Assembly: GCF_014193675.1 (NCBI RefSeq)
Contig: NZ_BLXZ01000001.1
Span: forward strand, 310,001-374,000
DNA length: 64,000 nt
Origin: Geomonas limicola
GTDB taxonomy: Bacteria > Desulfobacterota > Desulfuromonadia > Geobacterales > Geobacteraceae
Direction of reading: 5' to 3'
The position numbers and the translations under genes were made by a program. How positions within the stretch are numbered: position 1 is the first letter of the stretch; every line of letters starts with the position of its first letter. The notes below the pieces were generated by a model. It saw nothing but the letters and a program-made list of their open reading frames with translations, was not told the DNA's origin and searched no databases. Shown piece by piece: positions 17,095 through 25,595 of this stretch.

Positions 17095-19086
17095 TTACTC
17101 TTCCTCCGACGGGCACACCTCGTCCATGAGCTTGCAGGCGGTCTCCCACCAGATCGGCTCAACCCGCACGAACGCCTCGACCACGTCCGGGTCGAAGAGG
17201 CTCCCCTTGCCGGCCACGATGATATCAACCGCAACCTGGTGCGGTATCGGCTCCTTGTAGACCCGCCGCGAAATAAGGGCGTCGTAGGTGTCAGCGATGG
17301 CCATGACGCGCCCCGCCCAAGGGATCTCCTCCCCCTTGAGCCCCTGCGGATAGCCGGACCCATCCCAGCGGTCGTGGTGCGAATAGGCGAGGTCCTTGGC
17401 AAAGGCGAGCAGTTGGTCACCCCGCATCCCGGCGCGCTCCTCGGCGCGGGCGATGGTATCCCGCCCGTAGGCCGTGTGCCTTTTGACCTCCTCGTACTCC
17501 TCTGCACTGAAGGGGGTGGTCTTGTGCAAGAGGTGATCGGGGAGCCCGACCTTGCCGATGTCGTGCAGCGGGGCGAGTTTGGCGAGGAGCTCGATGGTCT
17601 CCGGATCGAGCAGCGCCCGGTAACGCGGTGCGTTTCTGAGTTCCTCGCAGAGTACCGTCAGGTAGCGCTGGGTGCGCAGGATGTGGGCGCCGGTCTCGGT
17701 ATCCCGGATCTCGGTGAGTGCGGAGAGCGAGGTCATGATGAACTCCCGGGTCGCCGCAAGGTCGCGCGTCTGCCCGAGCTCGCGACGCTCTCCGAAGAAG
17801 AGCCGCACGGGGAGTGCTGCACAGAGGGCACCGCCCAACGCACAAAGTGGCAGAACCGGAGAGAGGAAAAGGCCGTGGGCCTGATAGATCGCCCCGGCGC
17901 CGAACCAGGCGCCCAGGCCCGCCAGCGAGCTGAGGAGGGTCGCCGCCAGGATCGGGATCCAGGCTCCTGCCAGGCTCCCCAGGGTGCCGGCCACCAGCGT
18001 CGCCAGCGGACGGAATAGCCAGGGTGCTCCCCGCGCAACGTCGCCGTTCAACAGGTTCTCCACGGCGATGGCGTGCACCTGGACCCCGGAGAGCAGCGCA
18101 TCTGTCTGAACCGGCGTGGTGATCGTCTCCCCCATCCCGGTCGCCGTCGCGCCGACCAGCACCAGCTTCCCCCTGAGCGTGTCCGGCGCCAGGGTACCGT
18201 CCAAAAGCCCCCGCGCAGAGACCGGTTGTCGTACCCCCTGCCAGCCCCGGTAACGCAGGAGCAGCCGCCCCCGCTCGTCCAGCGGGATCTGCCGCGCACC
18301 GACCCGAAGCTGCACGTCGCCCAGCCAGCTTGCGCTCAGTACCGGTTCCGTGAGCGCCGGGTCGGCCCGCAAGAGCGTTGCCAGCGCGAGGCTCGGGTAG
18401 ACCCGATCGGCCTGGCGGATCAGTACCGGCATGCGGCGCAGGACCCCTTCGGACTCGAAGGAGGCGTTCAGGAATCCGGAACGGGCCACGCTCCGGGTGA
18501 ACTCGGGGCGGCTGGTCAGCGCGCCGCGTGCATCCCAGAGACCGGACAGGGGATCCGCTCCGCCGGGAGCGGTGAGCGAGGCGAGGCTTAGGTGCTGGGG
18601 TGGCTGCCGGGTATTGGAGCGGCGCTCCTTCGGGTCGAAAGACATCTCGTAGCCAAGAACGAAGGGGCCCGAGCGCAGGGCACGCTCCAGCGCAAGGTCA
18701 CCCTCCGCCCCGGCCCCCTCCGGTTCGGCAAAGATGATGTCGATGCCGACACTCGCCGGGCGCTGGGCGGCGATCCGTTCCAGGAGTTCCGCCACCCGGG
18801 TGCGCGGCCAGGGCCAGCGTCCGTAGCGCGCCAACGTGGCGTCGTCAAGGGCAACCACTACCGGGAGTTGCTGACCGGCAGGCGCTTGCTCGTTGCGAAT
18901 GAGGTGATCCTGAAACCGGCCGTCCAGGTTATCGACCCAGGAGAGCTTCACCAGGGATACCAGGGTGAGGAGCAGGGTCAGGGCGAGTCCCGCGGCAAGA
19001 GCGGCCGGCTTGCCGCCGGGATAGCGGGCGCGCCAGCCGGTGGAGGGGGAGTTGCGGGGGATATCGCTGTGGGATCTGGCTGCCAC
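17095..19086 (-). CDS. CHASE2 sensor with HD-GYP c-di-GMP phosphodiesterase domain
   Basis: The protein has 663 residues from a GTG start behind GGAGG. One N-terminal membrane segment is followed by a large extracytoplasmic CHASE2 domain (about 60-365; GIDIIFAEPE, LVGATATGMGE, VQVHAIAVENLL), then two or three more membrane segments (about 368-440). A cytoplasmic HD-GYP domain follows (about 460-650) with the metal motif LAPLHDIGKVGLPD and the signature YSHHDRWDGSGYPQGLKG, so cyclic-di-GMP hydrolysis is expected. It is the last gene of a unit with an OmpA-like lipoprotein and a FecR-domain protein, a common CHASE2 neighbourhood. Confidence 0.93.
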   Translation of the reverse strand: MAARSHSDIPRNSPSTGWRARYPGGKPAALAAGLALTLLLTLVSLVKLSWVDNLDGRFQDHLIRNEQAPAGQQLPVVVALDDATLARYGRWPWPRTRVAELLERIAAQRPASVGIDIIFAEPEGAGAEGDLALERALRSGPFVLGYEMSFDPKERRSNTRQPPQHLSLASLTAPGGADPLSGLWDARGALTSRPEFTRSVARSGFLNASFESEGVLRRMPVLIRQADRVYPSLALATLLRADPALTEPVLSASWLGDVQLRVGARQIPLDERGRLLLRYRGWQGVRQPVSARGLLDGTLAPDTLRGKLVLVGATATGMGETITTPVQTDALLSGVQVHAIAVENLLNGDVARGAPWLFRPLATLVAGTLGSLAGAWIPILAATLLSSLAGLGAWFGAGAIYQAHGLFLSPVLPLCALGGALCAALPVRLFFGERRELGQTRDLAATREFIMTSLSALTEIRDTETGAHILRTQRYLTVLCEELRNAPRYRALLDPETIELLAKLAPLHDIGKVGLPDHLLHKTTPFSAEEYEEVKRHTAYGRDTIARAEERAGMRGDQLLAFAKDLAYSHHDRWDGSGYPQGLKGEEIPWAGRVMAIADTYDALISRRVYKEPIPHQVAVDIIVAGKGSLFDPDVVEAFVRVEPIWWETACKLMDEVCPSEEE

Positions 19087-19101
19087 CGTTACAACCTCCG
19101 G

Positions 19102-19713
19102 CTAGCGGATGGTGATCTCGGCCCGCCGGTTGCGGGGTTCCGGGGTCTCATCGGGTGTCTTTACCTGCGGGTCGTTCTTGCCGCGCGATGCCGCATCCAC
19201 CCGCACCGGAGCTGCTCCGAGCGCGGCGAGCCTTTCGGCTACCGCCGTCGCCCGCCTGAGGCCGAGGTTGTAGTTGTACTCCAGGGTTCCTACCGTATCG
19301 GCATGACCTTCCACGGATACCTCGGCGGGGCGCCGGGCGTTCACCGCGCGGGCAATCTCGGGGAGGAGCTGTTCAGACTCGGGCAGGAGTTGGGCGGAAC
19401 CGAACTCGAAGTAGAGGAGGTAGTGCAGGGGAGGCTGCGGCAGGGAGGCCATGAGCCCGCCGTACTGCTGGCGCACGGAAGCAGGGTCAAGTTGCACCGG
19501 CGGGCTCGGCTCGCGGTGTGTTCCCTCCACCTCGACCGACTGGAAAGGCCTGGTCAGGCGTTCGTCCCCCTGCCGGTTTTGGATAATCACTTCGCCGGCA
19601 GGATGGTTCTCTTCCGGAAGGAGGATAAATGATGCCTTGGGTCCCGCGCAACCACCGCTGACAACCAGGAAAAAGAAGAGGAACAGATGGAGTTGGCGGG
19701 GGAGCGGATTCAT
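19102..19713 (-). CDS. OmpA-domain lipoprotein
   Basis: The protein has 203 residues with a lipoprotein signal ending VVSGGC. A spacer is followed by a C-terminal OmpA/MotB peptidoglycan-binding domain (about 95-203): FEFGSAQLLPESEQLL, VSVEGHADTVGTLEYNYNLG, LRRATAVAERLAALG and EPRNRRAEITI. It should sit in the outer membrane and hold peptidoglycan. Its start overlaps the FecR-protein stop (ATGA), and the CHASE2 protein starts 15 bases after its stop, so all three are likely made together and may form an envelope-sensing assembly. Confidence 0.93.
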   Translation of the reverse strand: MNPLPRQLHLFLFFFLVVSGGCAGPKASFILLPEENHPAGEVIIQNRQGDERLTRPFQSVEVEGTHREPSPPVQLDPASVRQQYGGLMASLPQPPLHYLLYFEFGSAQLLPESEQLLPEIARAVNARRPAEVSVEGHADTVGTLEYNYNLGLRRATAVAERLAALGAAPVRVDAASRGKNDPQVKTPDETPEPRNRRAEITIR

Positions 19714-20153
19714 GGCTCGACTCGCGCAATGAGGTGGGTGCCGCGTATGCCCAGGGTGGCCACCGGCGTTTCGATGTGCACGGACCCGGGCGAGAGCTTG
19801 GAGATCTTTCCGGAGAGGTACTCGATGAGGCCCCGGCTGAGCCGCAGCACCATCGCGAAGGCGCCTCGAGCAGGATCGAAGGTAAACCGCTCGATGCTGA
19901 TGCGGCTCGAAGAACCCAGGGACAGCAGGGTATCGTCGCTCAGGATGACGCCCAGGGAGCCTTGGGCTCCGGTCATGAGGACATCACCCTCCCTGAGGCC
20001 CGCGCCCGGAGTGGCTCCCAACCGCTGCCCGTCGCGGATGATGAATGCTTCGCCGTCGGCGGATTTCACCAGCCCGACATGCGGCCGGTCCGCTGCTTGG
20101 AGCAGGCCGGTGCTCGCCAGGAGGGCTATCAATAAAAGGAATATGGTGCGCAT
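19710..20153 (-). CDS. FecR-domain periplasmic protein
   Basis: The protein has 147 residues with a signal peptide (about 1-20, LLLIALLASTGLLQA). A FecR domain fills the rest: GLREGDVLMTGAQGSLGVIL, LLSLGSSSRISIERF, SVHIETPVATLGIRGTHL. There is no TonB or sigma-factor gene nearby, so iron-citrate signalling is not implied. FecR domains often appear alone beside CHASE2 and OmpA-like genes, as here. It is the first gene of the three-gene unit. Confidence 0.9.
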   Translation of the reverse strand: MRTIFLLLIALLASTGLLQAADRPHVGLVKSADGEAFIIRDGQRLGATPGAGLREGDVLMTGAQGSLGVILSDDTLLSLGSSSRISIERFTFDPARGAFAMVLRLSRGLIEYLSGKISKLSPGSVHIETPVATLGIRGTHLIARVEP

Positions 20154-20257
20154 CGGTTTTGCCCTGCTGCTGCATTAGGACCATTCGGACTACGTTCGTC
20201 TTTAATGTAACGCTTTTGGCACGGGCAACGCTAGACCTTTTCAGGAAGGCTGGATCT

Positions 20258-20399
20258 GCCCACGGAGACACGGAGGGCACGGAGAACAATCGAAAGGGAC
20301 AACCGGGGAACCGAGGATCAAGGAGGACCAGCTTCCGGCTAGCCTGAGGTGGCAGTTTCCCCCCTCCCCCTGGCCCTCTCCCGCAAGGGGAGAAGGGAC
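20258..20399. repeat. CACGGAG repeat followed by CCCTCCCC/GGGGAG repeat
   Basis: A copy of the CCACGGAGACACGGAGGGCA family lies at 20258-20288, and a C-rich/G-rich imperfect palindrome (CCCCCTGGCCCTCTCCCGCA then AGGGGAG) at 20356-20399. Both sit in the gap between the FecR gene and the DUF35 gene, which otherwise shows no gene. Confidence 0.65.
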
Positions 20400-20432
20400 G
20401 TTTCACCGAGGGACAACGGTTAGAGAACCGGC

Positions 20433-20912
20433 TCAGGCGGATACGAAGTAGACGTCGGTCACCTTGAACTTGCAGTTGCGCAGGAAACGGGCCCGCACCT
20501 TGAGACCGATCGAGACCTCTTCGGGAGCCGCACCGACCAGGCGGGAAAGAAAGAGGGTGTCGACGCCGGTGAACTCCACCAGGATGAGGGTGTAGGGAGT
20601 CTCTTTCAGGAAACTTTCGCTTCCGTAGTAACAGGTGGTGTAGGTGTGCACCCGCCCCTCGTGGGGAAGCTCGCACCAGGTCGTGGCGCTTCCGCACTCC
20701 ATGCAGTGACCGCGCGGCGTTGCATACCGCCTGCCGCACCCCTGGCAGTGACTCCCCATGAGTTTGCCGCGTGCCAGCCCTGCGAAGAAGGGGGAATCCT
20801 GCGCGTAGCTGTGCCGATAATCGATCTCGTAGTGGTCCTTGATGACGATGGGGTCGGTATTGAAGAGGACGGTCCCCTCTTCGCTCTCGGGGAGCTTGGC
20901 GCGCGGATCCAT
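20433..20912 (-). CDS. DUF35 zinc-ribbon/OB-fold acyl-CoA-binding protein
   Basis: The protein has 159 residues. A zinc ribbon (CQGCGRRYATPRGHCMECG, about 58-76) is followed by an OB-fold (EGRVHTYTTCYYG to VRARFLRNCKFKVTDVYFV). This is the DUF35/ChsH2 family, partners of thiolases and hydratases that act on acyl-CoA. It starts one base after the stop of the thiolase gene, as is usual for this pairing, and likely forms a complex with it. Confidence 0.92.
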   Translation of the reverse strand: MDPRAKLPESEEGTVLFNTDPIVIKDHYEIDYRHSYAQDSPFFAGLARGKLMGSHCQGCGRRYATPRGHCMECGSATTWCELPHEGRVHTYTTCYYGSESFLKETPYTLILVEFTGVDTLFLSRLVGAAPEEVSIGLKVRARFLRNCKFKVTDVYFVSA

Positions 20913-20913
20913 G

Positions 20914-22206
20914 TCACACCCTCTCCATGATGGTTACGGTGATGGTGGTGCCGGTGCCTGCATGGCTGTGGATCAGCCCGCGGCGCGGCTCGGGGAGTTG
21001 CAGCATGGAGTTCCCCAGGTGTTTAGCCAGGCTCCCCTGCAACTGCCAGAAGGCGAACACCGCCTGCATGAGCCCGGTGGCGCCGATGGGATGGCCGCAG
21101 GCCAAAAGTCCTCCGGAGGGGTTGACCGGGACGGGGCGCCACTGCTCGGAGCCGGAAAACTTGAGACCGTAGTTGAGGTTGGGGAGAAAGCTCGCGCCGG
21201 AATCGATGTAACTCCCCCCCTCGCCGTAGCGGCAGAGCCCCAGGTCCTCGCAGGTCTGGATCTCGGACGAGGTGAAGGCATCGTGCAACTCGACGAAATC
21301 AAGGTCGGTACCGGGATCGGTGATCCCCGCCATCCGGTAGGCGCTCCTTGCCGCCATCCGCCCGCCGCGGAAGGAGTGCACGCCCGGAAAACGCAACCCC
21401 TCGTAGTCCTCAGGATTTTCGTGCGGCAAGATGAGCACCTCGCTGTGCGGGCGATCTGCCAGGCGCATGGCGTCGGAACCGCTGCCGATGCCGGTGATGC
21501 GCACCGGGGTGCCGCCCAGCGCCGAGGCGGCCTCCTCGGAAGCCAGAATAGCCACCGCGGCGCCGTCGGACATGGTGCAGCAGTCCAGCACGGTAAGCGG
21601 CGTGGCAACCATGGGGGCGGAGCGCACCTCGTCGACGGTGAGCATGGCGGGGCTTTGGGCGAACGGGTTGTGCAGGGCGTTGCCGTGGTTCTTCACCGCG
21701 ACCTTGGCCATCTGCTCGACCGTGGTGCCGAACTCGTGCATGTGACGCCGGACCATCATCGCGTAGTAGCCGGTGTAGAAGCCGCCCAAGGGGTAGTCGA
21801 AGTTGGTGTCGGAAGCGAGGGCGATGAATTCGTTCCCCTTCCAGGTGTTCACCCGGCTCATGGTCTCGAATCCCATGGCGAGGCAGACCTCGTGGCGCCC
21901 TGAGGCAACCGCCTCCCAGGCGGACTGGAAGCAGATGCCGCCGGTGGCACCGCCACCCTCGACGCGCCGGGAGGGTTTCGGGTTGAGCCCCAGGTAATCC
22001 TGCACCATGGCGCCAGCCATAACCTGCCGGGTGAAGTGATCCGAGAAATAGGAGCAGACGCTGCCGTCGATCGTTTCGGGGGTGAGGCCGGGAAGGTCGG
22101 CCAGGGCGTAATCGTAGGCCTCGCGCACCATGAGCCGGAAATCCTTGTGCGGCTGGGCCTTGACGAACTTGGTGATGCCACCGGAGATCATGTACACCGG
22201 CCTCAT
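20914..22206 (-). CDS. SCP-x type thiolase / acetyl-CoA acetyltransferase
   Basis: The protein has 430 residues from ATG 22206, which overlaps the dehydrogenase stop (ATGA) and has GAGGAG upstream. Thiolase features are the Cys in [15 protein letters not shown] (about 89-91), [16 protein letters not shown], and the C-terminal [17 protein letters not shown] with active His and Cys. The spacing and the DUF35 neighbour place it in the SCP-x/ChsH-linked thiolase group rather than among FadA-type degradative thiolases. The acyl substrate cannot be read; fatty, branched or aromatic acyl-CoAs are possible. Confidence 0.92.
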   Translation of the reverse strand: MRPVYMISGGITKFVKAQPHKDFRLMVREAYDYALADLPGLTPETIDGSVCSYFSDHFTRQVMAGAMVQDYLGLNPKPSRRVEGGGATGGICFQSAWEAVASGRHEVCLAMGFETMSRVNTWKGNEFIALASDTNFDYPLGGFYTGYYAMMVRRHMHEFGTTVEQMAKVAVKNHGNALHNPFAQSPAMLTVDEVRSAPMVATPLTVLDCCTMSDGAAVAILASEEAASALGGTPVRITGIGSGSDAMRLADRPHSEVLILPHENPEDYEGLRFPGVHSFRGGRMAARSAYRMAGITDPGTDLDFVELHDAFTSSEIQTCEDLGLCRYGEGGSYIDSGASFLPNLNYGLKFSGSEQWRPVPVNPSGGLLACGHPIGATGLMQAVFAFWQLQGSLAKHLGNSMLQLPEPRRGLIHSHAGTGTTITVTIMERV

Positions 22207-23366
22207 GACGGACACTCCTCACGCAAGAGGTGGCGGGCGATAATCAGGCGCTGGATCTCGCTGGTCCCCTCCCCTATCTCGCAGAGTTTGGCCTCACGGA
22301 AATAGCGCTCGACCTCGAAGGAGCGGGTGTAGCCGTGACCGCCGTGGATCTGTACGGCCTTCAGTGCGGCGCGCATGGCGCTCTCCGAGGCGAACAGCTT
22401 GGCCATAGAGGCCTCGGCGCTGAAGGGGCGACCGGCGTCGCGCAGGCGGGCAGCGCGCTGCAATAAAAGCCGCGCGGCGTCCAGTTCGGTCGCCTGGTCG
22501 GCGAGCATCCACTGGATTCCCTCGAATTCTGCCAGAGGCTGCCCGAAGGCGTTACGCTTGCGGGCATAGACCAGGGACGCTTCCAGGCAGGCCTGCCCAA
22601 TGCCGATGGACATGGCCGCCATGCCGAGCCGTCCAAGATCCAGCACCTGCATGGCCTGGTGAAAGCCCTGGTCCGGGCTGCCGATCAGGGCAGCTTCGGG
22701 AAGCCGGACCTCTTTGAAAAAGAGGGGAACGGTATCGGAGGAGCGAAAGCCGAGCTTGTCGAGGTTTTTGCCGTGGCTGAGGCCGTTAGTGTCGGAGGGG
22801 ACGATGAAGGCGGCAATCGCCCTGTCGCAATCGGCGAGATCCCCCGTCCGTGCCATCACTACCAAGGTCCGGGCCCGGGAGCCGTTGGTGATGAAGTACT
22901 TGTTACCGTCCAGGCGCCAGCCGCCGGCATCCCGGAGCGCCACGGTCTGGATCCCTCCGGCGTCGCTCCCCGCACCCGGCTCGCTGAGCGCCCAGGCCCC
23001 GATCCCCTCGCCCCGCAGGAGCGGCTCGAGAGCCCGCACCTGCTGCTCCTCGCGGCCAAAGGCCGCCAGATGGCTCAGGCAAAGGGTGTGGGCCAAGAGG
23101 GTGATGGTTAAGGAGGCGTCGACCCGGGCCAGCTCCTCTACGGCCACCAGGTAGCTCACCATGTCGCGCCCTCCTCCGCCGTACCGGGTCGGGAACGGGA
23201 GGCTGAAGATACCCATCCGCTGCAGTTGCTGCACGAGCTTTTCGGGAAACTCCCCGCTCGCGTCGCGCTGCGCCGCCCCGGGACGCACCTCGACTTCGGC
23301 AAAGGAGCGCACCCGCTCCCTTAGTGCCAGCTGCTCCCCGTCGAGTTCCCACGCTGTGTCAGGCAT
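22203..23366 (-). CDS. Acyl-CoA dehydrogenase
   Basis: The protein has 387 residues, the usual family length. It shows the N-terminal helical domain, the flavin-binding [13 protein letters not shown] and [10 protein letters not shown], and the C-terminal helices with [20 protein letters not shown]. The catalytic Glu lies in [16 protein letters not shown]. It oxidises acyl-CoA to enoyl-CoA and passes electrons to ETF; an etfAB pair with a membrane Fe-S partner lies further along the window. It follows a 61-residue protein gene with an eight-base overlap and precedes the thiolase with ATGA overlap. Confidence 0.95.
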   Translation of the reverse strand: MPDTAWELDGEQLALRERVRSFAEVEVRPGAAQRDASGEFPEKLVQQLQRMGIFSLPFPTRYGGGGRDMVSYLVAVEELARVDASLTITLLAHTLCLSHLAAFGREEQQVRALEPLLRGEGIGAWALSEPGAGSDAGGIQTVALRDAGGWRLDGNKYFITNGSRARTLVVMARTGDLADCDRAIAAFIVPSDTNGLSHGKNLDKLGFRSSDTVPLFFKEVRLPEAALIGSPDQGFHQAMQVLDLGRLGMAAMSIGIGQACLEASLVYARKRNAFGQPLAEFEGIQWMLADQATELDAARLLLQRAARLRDAGRPFSAEASMAKLFASESAMRAALKAVQIHGGHGYTRSFEVERYFREAKLCEIGEGTSEIQRLIIARHLLREECPS

Positions 23367-23544
23367 GGTGCGGCACGCTCGAAAGGACTTCCCGCAATCC
23401 GGAGATGCATTTCTCCAGTTCGGTCAGGTCCGCCTCGATGGTCTGGATATCATCCCCCATGCGCAGTTTCCGAGCCGCCTGCTGCACCATCCCGATATGA
23501 ATCCCGATGGTCTCGTTCACCCTCGAACTTTCCAATCGTGTCAT
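23359..23544 (-). CDS. Small helical protein of unknown function
   Basis: The protein has 61 residues behind a strong AAGGAGG site. It is predicted to be all helical and acidic ([24 protein letters not shown]), with no membrane segment. Its last eight bases overlap the acyl-CoA dehydrogenase start, so it is translated with that gene. I do not recognise a family. The coupling suggests a partner or regulator of the acyl-CoA enzymes, but nothing in the sequence fixes a role. Confidence 0.75.
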   Translation of the reverse strand: MTRLESSRVNETIGIHIGMVQQAARKLRMGDDIQTIEADLTELEKCISGLREVLSSVPHHA

Positions 23545-23577
23545 CGCGGTCCTCCTTTTAGCGCACGGGCTGACCCG

Positions 23578-23865
23578 CTAGTTCTTGGCCCCGCCACCGA
23601 GTGCGGAGCGCACCGTTTTGAGGGTATCCAGGTTCTTCTGCATGGCGCTCAGATGCTTCTCCATGTCGGTAATGGCGCCGCCCAGTTTGGCTACCGTGCC
23701 GATGGTGCCGCCGCTTTCCGAGGCGCGCTTCATGACGTCGCTGCCGATCTCGCCCAGGTCGGCCTCGGCGCGTTGCGGGGCAACCGACCCGCAGAGATAC
23801 CCCGCGCTAAAGACGGCGGTGAGGACAACGACGCGAACCAGGTTCCAGGTTGTACTGTTGGGCAT
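23578..23865 (-). CDS. Small exported or membrane-anchored helical protein
   Basis: The protein has 95 residues behind an AAAGGAGG site. An N-terminal hydrophobic segment (about 8-28, LVRVVVLTAVFSAGYLCGSV) is followed by a periplasmic-type helical stretch (TDMEKHLSAMQKNLDTLKTV) and a Gly-rich end. No family is recognised. It heads the unit that continues with the 61-residue protein, acyl-CoA dehydrogenase, thiolase and DUF35 protein, with 33 bases to the next start. Confidence 0.75.
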   Translation of the reverse strand: MPNSTTWNLVRVVVLTAVFSAGYLCGSVAPQRAEADLGEIGSDVMKRASESGGTIGTVAKLGGAITDMEKHLSAMQKNLDTLKTVRSALGGGAKN

Positions 23866-24150
23866 GGGACACCTCCTTTGCTCATGATTCCTCAGTGAAT
23901 ACCGGTAAAGCCGTGCAGCGGAACCCCCTCGCCGCAGCGGGACGGACAGGTTGAGGGAGCAGGCGCCGCATCGTTCTCGATGATGGCTTCCCCCTGGGCC
24001 GTCCCGACGGCATCAGGCTCAGGCCCGGCAGCATGGCGTGCCCTTGCAGTGGTTTAAGGTCGGGGGAAGCCGGCTCGCGCAAACGTCCCCCTTCCCAAGG
24101 CACGTTTTCAGACGCCAAGACACGGGGTTTTGATCAGGTACGGGATGCTA

Positions 24151-24555
24151 TCAGGCGGTGAAACGGGAGATCAGCTCCTGGCACGCCCTCTCGCAGTTCT
24201 GGCAGGCATTGCGGCAGATGCGGCAGTGGGCGTGCATCTCTGCATGGTTGCCGCACTCCTCGGCACAGACGCGGTAGGCGGTCACGCAAGCTTCCAGTTG
24301 AGAACGCACCAGTTGCGCGTTGAACTGGGTCTGGCGCCCCAGAACCCGGGCGGTAGCTTGGCAGATGTCGGCGCAGTCCAGGTTCAACCTGATACACCGG
24401 GTCAGGTTCTGGACCATCTGCTCGCCCAGGCAGGCGTCTGCGCAGGAGGTGCAGACCACGGTGCAGTCCCAAAGGGCCTCGATGCATTGGGTGAGTCCGG
24501 AGATTTCAACGGCGGGGCGCTGGGGGTGAGTACTCAACATCTCTTGTGTCTTCAT
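24151..24555 (-). CDS. Cys-rich four-helix-bundle copper-binding protein (DUF326/Csp-like)
   Basis: The protein has 134 residues from ATG 24555, which has AAGGAG upstream. It has about 13 cysteines in helices, with repeats such as CTVVCTSCADAC, CIRLNLDCADIC and CRICRNACQNCERAC and interspersed His. This is the pattern of copper storage proteins (Csp), which fill a four-helix bundle with Cu(I). No signal peptide is present, so it is a cytosolic Csp3-like form. It is divergent from the nitrate reductase locus. Confidence 0.9.
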   Translation of the reverse strand: MKTQEMLSTHPQRPAVEISGLTQCIEALWDCTVVCTSCADACLGEQMVQNLTRCIRLNLDCADICQATARVLGRQTQFNAQLVRSQLEACVTAYRVCAEECGNHAEMHAHCRICRNACQNCERACQELISRFTA

Positions 24556-24740
24556 GGGTATTCTCCTTGTTGGCGAGGGCCAGGTCATTGGGTCAGAAAA
24601 CATTGGAGTATGCTAACACAGGCGACCGGATGCGCAATGAATGGATGTCAACCAGTGGGAGGCTGGCCTCTTGAAACGGTTGGCACTTTTTTCGCGCCGA
24701 CGGCTTTTCACCCACCGTATTGCGCCTATACTGTACCCGT

Positions 24741-24746
24741 TATAAT
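24741..24746 (+). promoter_or_regulatory. Likely -10 element of the nitrate reductase operon
   Basis: TATAAT lies 28 bases ahead of the cytochrome start at 24774. The -35 region (TATTGC at 17 bases or TTGCGC at 15) is weak, as expected for an activated promoter. I could not find an FNR-type TTGAT-N4-ATCAA site. Confidence 0.5.
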
Positions 24747-24773
24747 TTCCTAACCTTTTCTTTGGAGGCGTGC

Positions 24774-25595
24774 ATGGCAAAAATCGTGTGGATAGTCGGC
24801 GGCGGTCTCTGCCTGCTGCTCGCCTCGGCAGTCGCCACGGCGTGGGCCGAAGAGGGTAAAGAACTCTTTCAGGGCAAGTGTTCCAGCTGCCACAGCATCG
24901 GCGCCGGCCCGGGCGTCGGTCCGGATCTCAAGGGGGTGACCGCACGGCGTTCCGCCGAGTGGCTGGTCCGGATCATCACGGAGCCGAACAAACTGACGGC
25001 AGAGAAGGACCCGACCCAGACCGCGCTGGTGAAACAGTTCGGCATGGAGATGCCGAACCTGGGGGTGAACCGGGAAGATGCCCAGAGGATCGTTGCGTTT
25101 CTGGGAGGGGTGGCAGCACCTGCTGCGGCCGGTGCCCCCGAAGGCGCTGCAGGAGCCGGCAGCGGTGCCGAGACACCGACCGCCGCGCCACCACCCGCTC
25201 CCGTAGTTCCCACTCCGGCGCTGCTAACCAAGGGCCGAGCCCTATTTACCGGGGCGGCCCGTTTCGCAAAAGGTGGCGCCCCCTGCGTTTCCTGCCACCG
25301 GTTGCGCTATCCCGGCATCGAGGGGGGAACGCTGGCCGCCGACCTCACCGACATCTACACCAACATGGGTGACGCCGGTGTACGCGGGGTACTGCAGAGT
25401 CTCAGCTTTCCGGTCATGAAGCGGGTCTATGCCGATCGCCCGCTGGCCGAAGGTGAAGCCGAGCCTCTAATCGCGCTCTTCAAGGACGCCTCGGCACGAC
25501 ATGCCCAGGCCTCCAACAGCTACCCCTTTATCGGGCTGGGCTTTTTCGTCCTGTTCATCGTGGCCGCCATCGTCATCAGGAGGAGGATCAGATAA
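24774..25595 (+). CDS. Membrane-anchored dihaem cytochrome c of the Nar operon (NarC-like)
   Basis: The protein has 273 residues. The start at 24774 opens on a signal/anchor segment (IVWIVGGGLCLLLASAVATA). Two c-type haem sites follow, CSSCH (about 36-40) and CVSCH (about 172-176), each in its own domain and linked by an Ala/Pro-rich hinge (about 110-150). A C-terminal membrane helix precedes RRRIR. It overlaps the narG start (TAATG). A periplasmic dihaem cytochrome in this position resembles NarC of Thermus, which shuttles electrons to or from NarI. It would tie nitrate reductase to the periplasmic cytochrome network. Confidence 0.9.
   Translation: MAKIVWIVGGGLCLLLASAVATAWAEEGKELFQGKCSSCHSIGAGPGVGPDLKGVTARRSAEWLVRIITEPNKLTAEKDPTQTALVKQFGMEMPNLGVNREDAQRIVAFLGGVAAPAAAGAPEGAAGAGSGAETPTAAPPPAPVVPTPALLTKGRALFTGAARFAKGGAPCVSCHRLRYPGIEGGTLAADLTDIYTNMGDAGVRGVLQSLSFPVMKRVYADRPLAEGEAEPLIALFKDASARHAQASNSYPFIGLGFFVLFIVAAIVIRRRIR

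Noticed and set aside
23882..24118. 78-codon minus-strand frame ahead of the acyl-CoA operon
   Set aside because: No Shine-Dalgarno, Pro/Arg-rich shadow-like composition, and it fills a region that must carry a promoter.
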